A DNA stretch of 28,762 nucleotides, taken from IMG/VR virus record IMGVR_UViG_3300032523_001177, positions 1 to 28,762 of that record; one strand, 5' to 3'. Both the position numbers and the translations under genes were made by a program. The stretch is from a virus. This document shows, in pieces, positions 16,511 through 23,405 of this stretch (positions are counted from its first letter, which is position 1; each line of letters starts with the position of its first letter). The notes under the pieces were generated by a model, which ran no database searches, was not told the DNA's origin, and was given only the letters and a program-made list of their open reading frames with translations.

Positions 16511-18001
16511 TCAAACCCTGCCGCTGATTTGCTCCGTCCAACCGTTATCGTTCCTTAGCAAACAAGCCAAATTGAATGCGTCGGCAAGGTCAGGCGATGC
16601 TCGGAGCCGCCGTTTTGTCATGGCTTTGGCCTCGACCATGCGGCGCTGGAGACTGTCGAGGGTGAATATCGGTTGGCGCAACTCCGCCAGTAGTTGCGTC
16701 CGGTCTTCGATGGGTAATGCCGCAATGCTGATTTGTTCAGCGTCGGCAAGTTCTGAACTGGCAAACCATAATTCGCTACGAAGGTTTGGGAAATCTCCTT
16801 CCCACCGGCTTTTCAGGGCGCTGTTGATTTCGACAAAATGGTATCGGTCGCTGCCCCCGCCCCGCATGTCCACCAGTCCGGCGCCTAGTCCCGCCGCGTC
16901 GATCAATACGGGGATTTTCCGGGCATTCTGGCCCTTGGTTTCGTATTGGCAACATAGGTCCTTTAAGCGATCGGCGGTCATGTTCAGGGACCAACCCCGA
17001 TGGCTCTCCATCGCTACTATCGCCATGCCTTTGCGTATGCAAATTGCTGTCCGGTCGTCACCGTATCGGGCTGGATCGCAACCGATTTGCACTAGCCAGT
17101 CAGGATTCACTTGGGTTGGCTGCACCAGGTAGCCAAGGGCCCGGTCACCCCAAACGCTTGATACGGAACGGCTGGGCCATTTTCCCAGGATTTGGACCTC
17201 GAATAACGGGCTTTCAGGCTCGTAATATCGGCCCTCCCACACGAACGCCGTAGGGGGCATTTCCTCGCCTGCCTCAGCTGGTCGGCATTCTTCGTGTACC
17301 CGGGTGTTGACGGTGGAGCGGTTGATTGCCCCGGGAATTTGCTCGATTCCGCTAGTAACGTTGGGATGGTCAAGGGCGCTCATCTCGAGCACCGTATGTT
17401 GGCCCGATTGCTCGGCCAAATACGCTGGGCAACTAGAATCATACGGGTTGAATATCGCAAGGAAAAAATGGCCTTTGCGGCCAAGCTCAACCATTGTTTT
17501 AGCACGCTCCCAATATTCAATCGGGATGCCTGCCGCCTCGTCAAAAACTATAAGCATGTCCGATAAGTGTCGCCCTTGAAAGGCGTCCGGTTTGTTGGCG
17601 GTCAATCCGTGAATCCAGTGGTCTGCTGCCGATTCCAACCGGTTGGCCTTCGGAAGCCAATTGGGGTCGTCGTGTTTTATTTTTCGTAGTTCTCGAAAAA
17701 GTAAATCTCGCACTTGCACTAAAACCGGCGCCGTGCAAAGGCATATCCCAGGGTTGTGCCGGTCGTAGAACCAGGCTGCCGCAACCGCCGAAACGAACGT
17801 TTTTCCTACGCTGTGCGCTGCCCTAACCAGCACCGAATACGGTGGAGCAACAAGTGCCCTTAGAATCGCCTCCTGCTGCGGGGTAAGCGCAAGGCCCCGC
17901 TGGCGTGCGTACTCAACGGGGCAATCAGGGATTTTTACTTTTGTAGCCGATAGCCTTTTGTTTGTTTGCCGGGCCTTCCGCAATAGCTCGAGTAGCTCCA
18001 T
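16511..18001 (-). CDS. terL: Terminase large subunit
   Basis: 496 residues. The ATPase half has Walker A AHSVGKT (residues 62-68), Walker B MLIVFDEA (149-156, with Asp154 and Glu155), and a possible coupling motif in FFLAIFNPYDSS. The nuclease half shows IGCDPARYGDD (Asp309), VLIDAAGLG (Asp368) and SPDLADAFNLA (Asp474), the expected RNase H-like acidic triad. The enzyme cuts concatemeric DNA and pumps it into the head through the portal encoded next. The gene starts inside the end of the small-subunit gene, a 77-base overlap, which implies coupled translation. Confidence 0.95.
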   Translation of the reverse strand: MELLELLRKARQTNKRLSATKVKIPDCPVEYARQRGLALTPQQEAILRALVAPPYSVLVRAAHSVGKTFVSAVAAAWFYDRHNPGICLCTAPVLVQVRDLLFRELRKIKHDDPNWLPKANRLESAADHWIHGLTANKPDAFQGRHLSDMLIVFDEAAGIPIEYWERAKTMVELGRKGHFFLAIFNPYDSSCPAYLAEQSGQHTVLEMSALDHPNVTSGIEQIPGAINRSTVNTRVHEECRPAEAGEEMPPTAFVWEGRYYEPESPLFEVQILGKWPSRSVSSVWGDRALGYLVQPTQVNPDWLVQIGCDPARYGDDRTAICIRKGMAIVAMESHRGWSLNMTADRLKDLCCQYETKGQNARKIPVLIDAAGLGAGLVDMRGGGSDRYHFVEINSALKSRWEGDFPNLRSELWFASSELADAEQISIAALPIEDRTQLLAELRQPIFTLDSLQRRMVEAKAMTKRRLRASPDLADAFNLACLLRNDNGWTEQISGRV

Positions 18002-18365
18002 TGGCCCGCATTACCTCAACCTCTTTTTTCAATAGTGCCATTTCTGCCCGTTCGTTAATTTTGGCAAAATGCTGCGGGAATCTTCGTTCTAGCATCCATG
18101 CCGCCGCCATCCAGGTGTGCCGGGAAGCCTGCTGGATAGTCTCAAGGTTAGCCCGGATAAACTCGGCCTCGGCCTCTGCCATACGCTTTTTAAGCTCTAG
18201 GTGCAATGGGGTGTTGCTTTCTGATCGGCGCCATTTGTACAAGGTCAGCCGGTCAATGCCTGCTGTCCTTGCGGCCACCTCGTATGGGCAACCCAGCTCG
18301 ATTGCCTTGCAAATTGCGTTTATTGCTACTTTTGTGAGCTTAGTTGGGGGTTTTCTTTTCTTCAT
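17925..18365 (-). CDS. terS: Terminase small subunit-like protein
   Basis: 146 residues from ATG 18365; an upstream GTG at 18398 inside the previous gene would add 11 residues. Residues 10-45 form a helix-turn-helix (AINAICKAIELGCPYEVAARTAGIDRLTLYKWRR, in parts) of the type that binds packaging sites. The middle is a long charged helix that could oligomerise (KKRMAEAEAEFIRANLETIQ), followed by HTWMAAAWMLERRFPQHFA, a segment often found in small terminase-like proteins. It lies directly before the large subunit gene. The role is DNA recognition for packaging. Confidence 0.82.
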   Translation of the reverse strand: MKKRKPPTKLTKVAINAICKAIELGCPYEVAARTAGIDRLTLYKWRRSESNTPLHLELKKRMAEAEAEFIRANLETIQQASRHTWMAAAWMLERRFPQHFAKINERAEMALLKKEVEVMRANGATRAIAEGPANKQKAIGYKSKNP

Positions 18366-18367
18366 TG

Positions 18368-18673
18368 TTAGTTCGTGTCCTCCCCGTCTTTTTTCCACTC
18401 CCGCAAGAATTTTTCAATAATCACTCGATCATATCCGCAAATATCCATATACTGTTCGGCCCACCAATGGCAATCAATTGTACGTTTACCTTCAAGCTCT
18501 AGCCTGTCAAGAACGCCAACCATTATAGCGAAAACCACTAGGACAAATTGCGGTTGGCTTGGGATGCTGCTGAGCCGAATCAATTCTAATCGGTGCTTCA
18601 AGTCGCTCGGTACAATCCGGAATAGCTCCGCCAGCTGGTCTTGAATTTCCTGATAGTGCTCAATCACCGTCAA
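18368..18673 (-). CDS. Small unknown protein upstream of terminase
   Basis: 101 residues with a TTG start overlapping the preceding stop (TTGA). It is helical, with a hydrophobic stretch FVLVVFAIMVGVL near residues 43-55 that is either a buried helix or a short membrane segment. The rest is charged (FLREWKKDGEDTN at the end). No family recognised. Confidence 0.5.
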   Translation of the reverse strand: MTVIEHYQEIQDQLAELFRIVPSDLKHRLELIRLSSIPSQPQFVLVVFAIMVGVLDRLELEGKRTIDCHWWAEQYMDICGYDRVIIEKFLREWKKDGEDTN

Positions 18674-18855
18674 GTACCGAATTCTTCAGGCTCATCCTCG
18701 TCGCAAATTTGCACCAACTCAAGGCAAACATGGCTTAGCACATCACAAGCGCCGACAGCATCTTTGTCCGTGCCGTTTTCGATGATTTTGGTCAGCCTTT
18801 CCATGCAAAGGGCTAGGGCCGCTTGAATTTCCAGCCCGCTGAAATTAACCGCCAT
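18670..18855 (-). CDS. Small acidic unknown protein
   Basis: 61 residues behind a strong TAGGAGG site. It is entirely helical by composition, with three Cys residues and an acidic tail ending ICDEDEPEEFGT. Such proteins in early and middle phage regions are often host-interaction peptides, but nothing specific can be read here. Confidence 0.5.
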   Translation of the reverse strand: MAVNFSGLEIQAALALCMERLTKIIENGTDKDAVGACDVLSHVCLELVQICDEDEPEEFGT

Positions 18856-18866
18856 TTTTCAGCCTC

Positions 18867-19079
18867 CTATTTGCCAACCTGGTTGTCGCCTAACGGGGCC
18901 ACGTTTATAGCTGCCGCCCCTTCTAATAATAGCAATCGTAGCGTTTCAACCGCCTCGGCGTGGAAAAGGATCGCCGCCACGTTGGCCCGCTGGTAGTCGC
19001 CCTCAACATAAGCGCAGTGGGCCTCGTTTAACCAGTCCCAGGAACCGGCGTCGGCGTTGATTTTGTACGGTGCTGGCAT
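18867..19079 (-). CDS. Small unknown protein
   Basis: 70 residues from ATG 19079. The middle reads as amphipathic helices (NEAHCAYVEGDYQRANVAAI, then FHAEAVETLRLLLLEGAAAI). No motif or family recognised. It lies in a run of small genes leading to the terminase genes, 9 bases after the KTSC-like gene. Confidence 0.5.
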   Translation of the reverse strand: MPAPYKINADAGSWDWLNEAHCAYVEGDYQRANVAAILFHAEAVETLRLLLLEGAAAINVAPLGDNQVGK

Positions 19080-19088
19080 GGTACGCCT

Positions 19089-19892
19089 TTATTTGAATGT
19101 TCGGTAAGTCGGGATTGCCCGTATCGGCGTGGTGCTGGTCCGTTGGTGGGTGCTGTGAGATATTTTACGGCCCGAACTCTTGAACACGGCCTTGGATTGT
19201 GCTCTATTTTTTGCTCCCAAGGAAGCCAGCCGCCGCTTCATCCTCATGCGCATGCCGACTAATGGCCTGCTGGAGAATGACCGTAGCGCTGGCGATCCAT
19301 CGCCTCCCCACCAGTAAAACTTGCCTTTAGAACCGGCTTTTAGCATGGCGTCCATCACCGAACGGTTTACCCTTGGGTACGTGTATCTGGCGGAAGGATT
19401 GTTCATGCTGGGCTTGATTAGAATCAGGGTGAAGTCGCCTTTTTCCCTCAAGTGAATTCGGTTTACTGCGTTGGCCAAAAAGCCTTTTTTGCCGGTGCTG
19501 TGCGGTGTCCCTACTGGCATGCCAAACGGTTTGAAATTGAGCCCTGCAATCCAGCTTGAACGAACGTAGGAATCAATACCGTCCAAATACTCCGGGGCCA
19601 CTCCCGGAACAAACGGCCTGTTTCGCCCGGGTGGTATCGCCGTGGTTGGCAATGCCGCCGGCGGGTATGGCCTTCCACCTACGGGAATATCTCCAGGCTG
19701 GGCCCGTTGCGCTGGCGCTGGCGCTGGCGCTGGCTGAAAACCCTGTGCTGTGGGTTGACTCAGTCCCTTTAGGCGTTGCCCTAATCGGGTAAGCGCTTGC
19801 CCCGCCGTCACCAATAAACCGCCAACGGTTGCCGCCGCGCCGGTGAACACGGCCCGGAAAAAACTCAAAAAGCTTCCAACCGTTGGAATCAA
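19089..19892 (-). CDS. KTSC-like domain protein with N-terminal hydrophobic segment
   Basis: 267 residues with a TTG start overlapping the preceding stop. Residues 5-33 are hydrophobic (FLSFFRAVFTGAAATVGGLL) and could be a membrane or signal-anchor helix. Residues 45-95 form a Pro/Ala-rich linker. Residues 108-200 contain RSSWIAGLNF and then YTYPRVNRSVMDAMLKAGSKG, matching the pattern of KTSC domains (SSxI followed by Y-x-Y, a helix and SKG). The C-terminal 60 residues are strongly basic (about 18 Arg/Lys) and could bind nucleic acid. KTSC domains are linked to RNA or nucleoprotein contexts, but their activity is not settled. Confidence 0.55.
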   Translation of the reverse strand: MIPTVGSFLSFFRAVFTGAAATVGGLLVTAGQALTRLGQRLKGLSQPTAQGFQPAPAPAPAQRAQPGDIPVGGRPYPPAALPTTAIPPGRNRPFVPGVAPEYLDGIDSYVRSSWIAGLNFKPFGMPVGTPHSTGKKGFLANAVNRIHLREKGDFTLILIKPSMNNPSARYTYPRVNRSVMDAMLKAGSKGKFYWWGGDGSPALRSFSSRPLVGMRMRMKRRLASLGAKNRAQSKAVFKSSGRKISHSTHQRTSTTPIRAIPTYRTFK

Positions 19893-20203
19893 ATTACCAC
19901 ATACCCCATATGCCCGCTAACCTGAATCGCGCCGCCTAGATTGATATTTAGGGCCTCGCCGCTTGCTGTTTCAAACAACCCGAAAAACCCGTTGGGGCCC
20001 AATGCGGTGCCGCTGGCGGATATTCCTCCGTTGGCTGCAAGACTCATGGCGCCAGTCAGGTCAGTTGATGCGGATTGAAATTTGGCGGTCACCGCCCCGC
20101 TGGCGATCATGCCGTAGTTTATAACTCGAATTTTCCTGCCCACAACCGCCGCAACAAGGGCCCCCTGCCCGCTGGTTGCTGTGTCTATTTTTACGAACGG
20201 CAT
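19889..20203 (-). CDS. Small beta-rich protein, probably virion-associated
   Basis: 104 residues behind a strong GGGGAG site. It reads as a compact beta sandwich: VAAVVGRKIRVINYGMIASG, then VTAKFQSASTDLTGAMSLAANGG, FGLFETASGEALNINLGGA and IQVSGHMGYVVI. I know this pattern from small proteins in phage structural regions. Its place upstream of the terminase genes, not in the head or tail block, is notable. The role as a capsid-surface or accessory virion protein is an inference. Confidence 0.55.
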   Translation of the reverse strand: MPFVKIDTATSGQGALVAAVVGRKIRVINYGMIASGAVTAKFQSASTDLTGAMSLAANGGISASGTALGPNGFFGLFETASGEALNINLGGAIQVSGHMGYVVI

Positions 20204-20231
20204 GATAATTCTCCCCTTTTCAGGTAAATGA

Positions 20232-20609
20232 TCATCCGATTATCGAGACAGTCACATAGCCAATTTGCGCTGGTTCCTCGATCAATCGCACCGTTATTTC
20301 CCGGATAAACTTGCAGGAATCGTCGATCAGGTAGCCGGATTGCACCAGGAAATCCATGATGGGCTTTGGCACGTTGTCCAAGTCTCGATCAGGCCGAAAA
20401 CCCTTCCCCTGAATTACCTCAATCAGGATTTTTACCTTTTTTTCCGATGGCTTTTTGGGCCTTGCCCCTTGCTGGGCCTCGGCGATTGCCGCCTCAACCA
20501 ACCATCTTCGGTAGTTCGCCGATTTAATTACCCTGCCCCTTGCCACTCGCCAAATCCCGTTTACGCTGGGCGGAACGGGCAAATCAAGCTGGGCAATCAA
20601 ATGCCGCAT
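20232..20609 (-). CDS. rusA: RusA-type Holliday junction resolvase
   Basis: 125 residues from ATG 20609; an in-frame TTG at 20621 would add four. RusA dimers cut four-way DNA junctions and can debranch DNA before packaging. The sequence has the N-terminal PVPPSVNGIWR segment and the catalytic run RPDRDLDNVPKPIMD, giving Asp76, Asp78 and Lys82. Asp96/Asp97 follow in LIDDSCKF, fitting the Asp70/Asp72/Lys76/Asp91 set of E. coli RusA. Length is normal for the family. The neighbouring HTH protein upstream and virion gene downstream give no further clue. Confidence 0.9.
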   Translation of the reverse strand: MRHLIAQLDLPVPPSVNGIWRVARGRVIKSANYRRWLVEAAIAEAQQGARPKKPSEKKVKILIEVIQGKGFRPDRDLDNVPKPIMDFLVQSGYLIDDSCKFIREITVRLIEEPAQIGYVTVSIIG

Positions 20610-20651
20610 AGGATCGCCCAACTGGTGGTGATCGTCCAGGGGCCCACAAAT

Positions 20652-20957
20652 TCAACCCGGGTGTTGTTGTGGCCCGGGCTGCTCCAGATCCAATATTTCC
20701 CCACGTGGAAGCCTCCATGTTGCCGGAAAACGGAACCACCGATCAATCCAAAGTCTAATCATCCGCCTCGATTTGCCAAACCGTTTCACCAGTGATTCGA
20801 TTGACTCGCCGGCAACCCGTCGTTTGATAATTGCCGTCACTTGTTTTTTGCCGTCGCTGCCACCGTTGATTTTCCAAAATTGGGAATGTGTCCGCCCCTC
20901 AAAGAGCTCTTGGATTCTAGTGAATTTCTTCCGTTGTTTCACCTTCACCACTTGCAA
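20652..20957 (-). CDS. Helix-turn-helix protein, unknown role
   Basis: Up to 101 residues; the start is uncertain (TTG 20957, or GTG 20951/20948 overlapping the previous stop). The protein is basic at the N-terminus. Residues 37-72 form a likely helix-turn-helix: KKQVTAIIKRRVAGESIESL followed by VKRFGKSRRMIRLWIDR. This fits DNA binding. The C-terminus is Pro-rich. It could be a small regulator in the replication block. No specific family recognised. Confidence 0.55.
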   Translation of the reverse strand: MQVVKVKQRKKFTRIQELFEGRTHSQFWKINGGSDGKKQVTAIIKRRVAGESIESLVKRFGKSRRMIRLWIDRWFRFPATWRLPRGEILDLEQPGPQQHPG

Positions 20958-21337
20958 TGCTCCCTGTCGGTATCGTCGACGATTTTTTGCAGCCGGTCAA
21001 TTTCGCCCAACAGCTGGTAAAAATAAACCCTCAAAAGCTCGCTGGCGCATGCGTCAATTGACGGCCTCATGGCCGCTATAAATTCATGGCTCAACGGTTT
21101 TTGCATGGTTGCCGGGGTGGGGCTGGTGTCAATTGCTTTTTTTTCCAACCGCAATTCCCACCCGTTGAAAAGAAATTCCGGCCCCACCGTTTCATAGTCG
21201 TCTGGTCTGCTGGTAAATGCTTCCTTCACCCCATATATATCCGGCCCGCAAAACCTGAGAATCACAACCGAAGCACCGTGAAGGTGATGCCCTTTTTTGT
21301 CAATTCTGGCCTTGGCGTTGATTGTCTGGGTTTTCAT
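20945..21337 (-). CDS. Unknown protein following a terminator
   Basis: 130 residues with ATG 21337 and AGGA in its leader. The start lies only 12 bases after the T run of the upstream terminator, so its transcript must come from read-through or a promoter overlapping that structure. The N-terminal half looks like mixed alpha/beta with several His and Gly residues. The C-terminal half is helical (ACASELLRVYFYQLLGEIDR). No motif or family recognised. Confidence 0.5.
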   Translation of the reverse strand: MKTQTINAKARIDKKGHHLHGASVVILRFCGPDIYGVKEAFTSRPDDYETVGPEFLFNGWELRLEKKAIDTSPTPATMQKPLSHEFIAAMRPSIDACASELLRVYFYQLLGEIDRLQKIVDDTDREHCKW

Positions 21338-21348
21338 GCGCTCATCCT

Positions 21349-21381
21349 AAAAAGCCCCGGGCAGGGTGACGTCTGCCCGGG
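21349..21381 (-). terminator. Intrinsic terminator after the secreted-protein gene
   Basis: On the minus strand a perfect 9-bp stem CCCGGGCAG/CTGCCCGGG with an 8-base loop is followed by GCTTTTT. It begins 23 bases after the stop at 21404 and ends just before the next start codon. Confidence 0.85.
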
Positions 21382-21403
21382 TGGTGGGTGGAAAGCCTGA
21401 CAA

Positions 21404-21745
21404 TCAACGGCGCCGGATAGTTGCAAACCATAACCCGCCGGGGCCTTGCGCCACGCCTTGGTCAACGATTACGCCAGCTGATCGGCAGCAATTTGCCAAC
21501 GCCTGGGCTGGGGTGGCGCCACAACCCACACCCTCGAAGCCGCCAGCTGGATTGCCGCAATGGCCAAGGCGGTTTCGCCGTGCTTGGAAATTCGCTGAAT
21601 CTTGCGCCGTTGTCACCGTGGTGGTGGTAGTGGTCACCTTTTGGGAGAAAGTCGATTTTTGGTGCCTAAATGGCCCGGCAAATGCCATGCTGGTGGTGGC
21701 GCCGAACACAACTGCCGCCGCTAAAAACAAAAAAGAGGTTTTCAA
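21404..21745 (-). CDS. Small secreted Cys-rich protein, planctomycete-like
   Basis: 113 residues with a TTG start behind AAAGGA. Residues 1-23 form a clear signal peptide with likely cleavage after AFA. Then comes a run of Thr and a small domain with four Cys (63, 75, 86, 87): GHCGNPAGGFEGVGCG followed by TPAQALANCCRSAG. The pattern of GH-x-GG, EGVG and a final NCC or NCCY resembles small exported proteins I associate with Planctomycetes. The function of that family is unknown to me. In a phage it may be a host-derived cargo gene acting at the cell surface, for example against competing phages; that is speculation. It is set off by hairpins on one side and a terminator on the other. Confidence 0.65.
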   Translation of the reverse strand: MKTSFLFLAAAVVFGATTSMAFAGPFRHQKSTFSQKVTTTTTTVTTAQDSANFQARRNRLGHCGNPAGGFEGVGCGATPAQALANCCRSAGVIVDQGVAQGPGGLWFATIRRR

Positions 21746-21767
21746 GCTAGAATCCTTTCAAGTAATT

Positions 21768-21834
21768 AAGGTTGGCTGTTGCCAACCTTGGCGGGTAATT
21801 CCCGCCATGTCACCGCCCGGGGAATGATCCCGGG
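21768..21834 (-). other. Cluster of three hairpins before the secreted-protein gene
   Basis: Three perfect inverted repeats follow one another: AAGGTTGGC/GCCAACCTT (9 bp, 4-base loop, 21768-21789), GGCGGG/CCCGCC (6 bp, 5-base loop, 21790-21806) and CCCGGG/CCCGGG (6 bp, 7-base loop, 21816-21834). None is followed by a T run on the minus strand. Confidence 0.7.
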
Positions 21835-21851
21835 GAAGCCTGCCGGTGGCG

Positions 21852-22337
21852 TTAGGTTAATTCGGTGGTATCGCATGCGCTTGCCGATGGTGGTAGTCGC
21901 ACAACACCACAAGGTCTTCCTCGTTTTCGTTTCCCGCTCGGGTGTAGCTCAAGTGATGCACCTGGAGCGTCGCCCTGGCTGGGCACCTCGCCCCGTATGT
22001 CAGGTTCTGGCACTGATACGATGCCCTCCGCATCGCCAAGATCCTTTGGGTTCTGCCAATTTTCACAAATTAGCCCTCCGTTGCCATCGGATTTAACTCC
22101 TAATTTTTTGGCCCAATTTGGTTGCCACTTTTTTGAGGCAAAAAGGACGCAAGTGTGGCTGGCTGTCCTTAATCGTCCGCTAATTGCAGTTCTCGGCTTT
22201 TTTGCTGTGGAAAGTCTTATTGCTAAACCTTCGTAAATAATTATTTTTACCCAAAATTGCATTTCAAACTTAGACATTTTCCCCGTTAGCTGAAGGGTTT
22301 TTCTGACGTGGGCTTTTAGCCCTGTGCCAAATTTCAC
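21852..22337 (-). CDS. Unknown ORF overlapping the HNH gene in another frame
   Basis: Up to 161 residues from GTG 22337, which overlaps the ParB-like stop and has GGGGGA just upstream. The first 90 residues do not overlap any other gene. They are basic, with MSKFEMQFWVKIIIYEG near residue 21. The last 70 residues are read in a different frame across the whole HNH gene and are Pro/Ser/Gly/Arg-rich, as expected for an out-of-frame shadow. Options are a true small gene with a long overlapping tail, or the N-terminal part of an HNH protein broken by a frameshift. No family recognised. Confidence 0.35.
   Translation of the reverse strand: MKFGTGLKAHVRKTLQLTGKMSKFEMQFWVKIIIYEGLAIRLSTAKKPRTAISGRLRTASHTCVLFASKKWQPNWAKKLGVKSDGNGGLICENWQNPKDLGDAEGIVSVPEPDIRGEVPSQGDAPGASLELHPSGKRKRGRPCGVVRLPPSASACDTTELT
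21857..22066 (-). CDS. HNH endonuclease, compact
   Basis: 69 residues from GTG 22066, with GGAGGG 7 bases upstream, which decides the start. The sequence is a minimal HNH fold: RRASYQCQN with Cys19, CPARATLQVHH with Cys28 and His37/His38, DLVVLCDYHHRQAH with Cys56, His59/His60 and His64. Two Cys pairs can hold a structural zinc, and His37/His38 with the distal His form the metal site. In phages, HNH enzymes near packaging genes can assist terminase, and elsewhere they are homing-type enzymes. This one lies far from terminase, in an A+T-richer patch. Confidence 0.8.
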   Translation of the reverse strand: MKIGRTQRILAMRRASYQCQNLTYGARCPARATLQVHHLSYTRAGNENEEDLVVLCDYHHRQAHAIPPN

Positions 22338-23356
22338 ATATCCCCCAGCAAAGTAGCCAAGAAAGTCGGGTACTTGCGCTTGATATTTTCTGCCAAACTT
22401 CGCATCTGGTCAAGTTGTGCGGGGCTCAAAACGTAGGCTTTCAACGGTCGAGATATTTTGCTTCCGAAATCCACAAAACTAGAAACAAGCTCGGCTGCCA
22501 TCGACTCTAATTTAGAACTCCCTGCCGTACTGGTGGCTTTTTTAAGTATGTCTATTCCGGCTTCGGTAATGTGCTGGCTGATTTCGGTTGGTGTGGCGTT
22601 GTTTTTCCTTCCTCTTTGCAAAATATCTTTAGCTGCCGTCTCTGTTAGCACTCCCTTTGTGCTCGATATTGCTTCAGCAATTTCCAGAAGGCCTTCTGGG
22701 TTGTCTGCGTGCGCTCTTAGTGTTTTCCCTAACGCCATACCAACTTTTAAGTTGGCCCCTTGTTTTTCTAGTTGCAGGTTTATTAGGCTTGCGGAAAAAG
22801 CGTCCCGAAGATTTGGCCGGGATACTCTAAAACTTAATGCGGCGTCTGTTATCAATTCTTCTTCAGTTCCCTTAAATTGTTTGCTTAAAAAAGCCTTGAC
22901 AACATAATTCAACGCGCCTTCTGCCGTAATTCTTTTTTTTCCGTGTATCGAACTAATGTCTTCGGAATTACTTTTCCCGTGAACGTCATTAGGCCTTGCA
23001 GCCAGCGCCCTCCTCCGGTATTCCGGAATAGATTTGCCGTCAATTACGTAGGCTATAATTGGCGCTTTTTCTTGTCGCCACACCGTGACACGGTGGCGCC
23101 CGTCGAGAATAAAGTATTTTCCGTCCTCATGCACGGCAAGCGCTGCGGGCAAGACTTCTCCTAATTGGTGCGATTCTAAAATAGACCGCAAGTTTTCCAA
23201 ATCAACGGGCCCGCCGTTTTCAACGTGCCGCATTTGGTACTCGTCAAGGCCCCCTATTTTTGCGTCAGGAATTTCTTGCAAAACATAGGAATAGCCAAAA
23301 CCCTCAAGCCTTGCCTCTGTTGCCCTGCACTCGTACCGTGATAAATTAGCTGCCAT
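22334..23356 (-). CDS. ParB-like nuclease-domain protein
   Basis: 340 residues from ATG 23356, behind AGAGGGG; an in-frame TTG two codons earlier is less likely. Residues 25-150 carry ParB/sulfiredoxin-fold features: a PVDLENLRSIL helix, YFILDGRHRVTVWRQ (residues about 84-98; the DGxHR motif), and AARPNDVHGKSNSEDIS, like the NxxHG motif of this fold. Then comes a helical part with a likely HTH near ALSFRVSRPNLRDAFSASLI. The C-terminal half is helical. Phage ParB-like proteins serve as DNA-binding regulators, partition proteins or CTPase/nucleases; which applies here is open. Base composition is visibly A+T-richer than the neighbouring clamp gene. Confidence 0.7.
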   Translation of the reverse strand: MAANLSRYECRATEARLEGFGYSYVLQEIPDAKIGGLDEYQMRHVENGGPVDLENLRSILESHQLGEVLPAALAVHEDGKYFILDGRHRVTVWRQEKAPIIAYVIDGKSIPEYRRRALAARPNDVHGKSNSEDISSIHGKKRITAEGALNYVVKAFLSKQFKGTEEELITDAALSFRVSRPNLRDAFSASLINLQLEKQGANLKVGMALGKTLRAHADNPEGLLEIAEAISSTKGVLTETAAKDILQRGRKNNATPTEISQHITEAGIDILKKATSTAGSSKLESMAAELVSSFVDFGSKISRPLKAYVLSPAQLDQMRSLAENIKRKYPTFLATLLGDM

Positions 23357-23384
23357 CGTCAAACCCCTCTTAAACTTATTTCTC

Positions 23385-23405
23385 GATATTCCACCTTGGA
23401 ATATC
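23385..23405. promoter_or_regulatory. Perfect inverted repeat upstream of the ParB-like gene (operator candidate)
   Basis: GATATTCC-n5-GGAATATC fills most of the 49-base gap between the clamp stop and the ParB-like start. It has no T run, so it is not a terminator. A weak promoter-like pair (TTGATT, 17 bases, TATTCC) would place a -10 box inside the left half. Binding by the ParB-like protein or another regulator is an inference. Confidence 0.5.

Noticed and set aside
14281-16541. Portal start at TTG 16541
   Set aside because: It would add 24 residues of non-portal-like sequence overlapping terminase, while ATG 16469 has an AGGGGG site at reasonable spacing.
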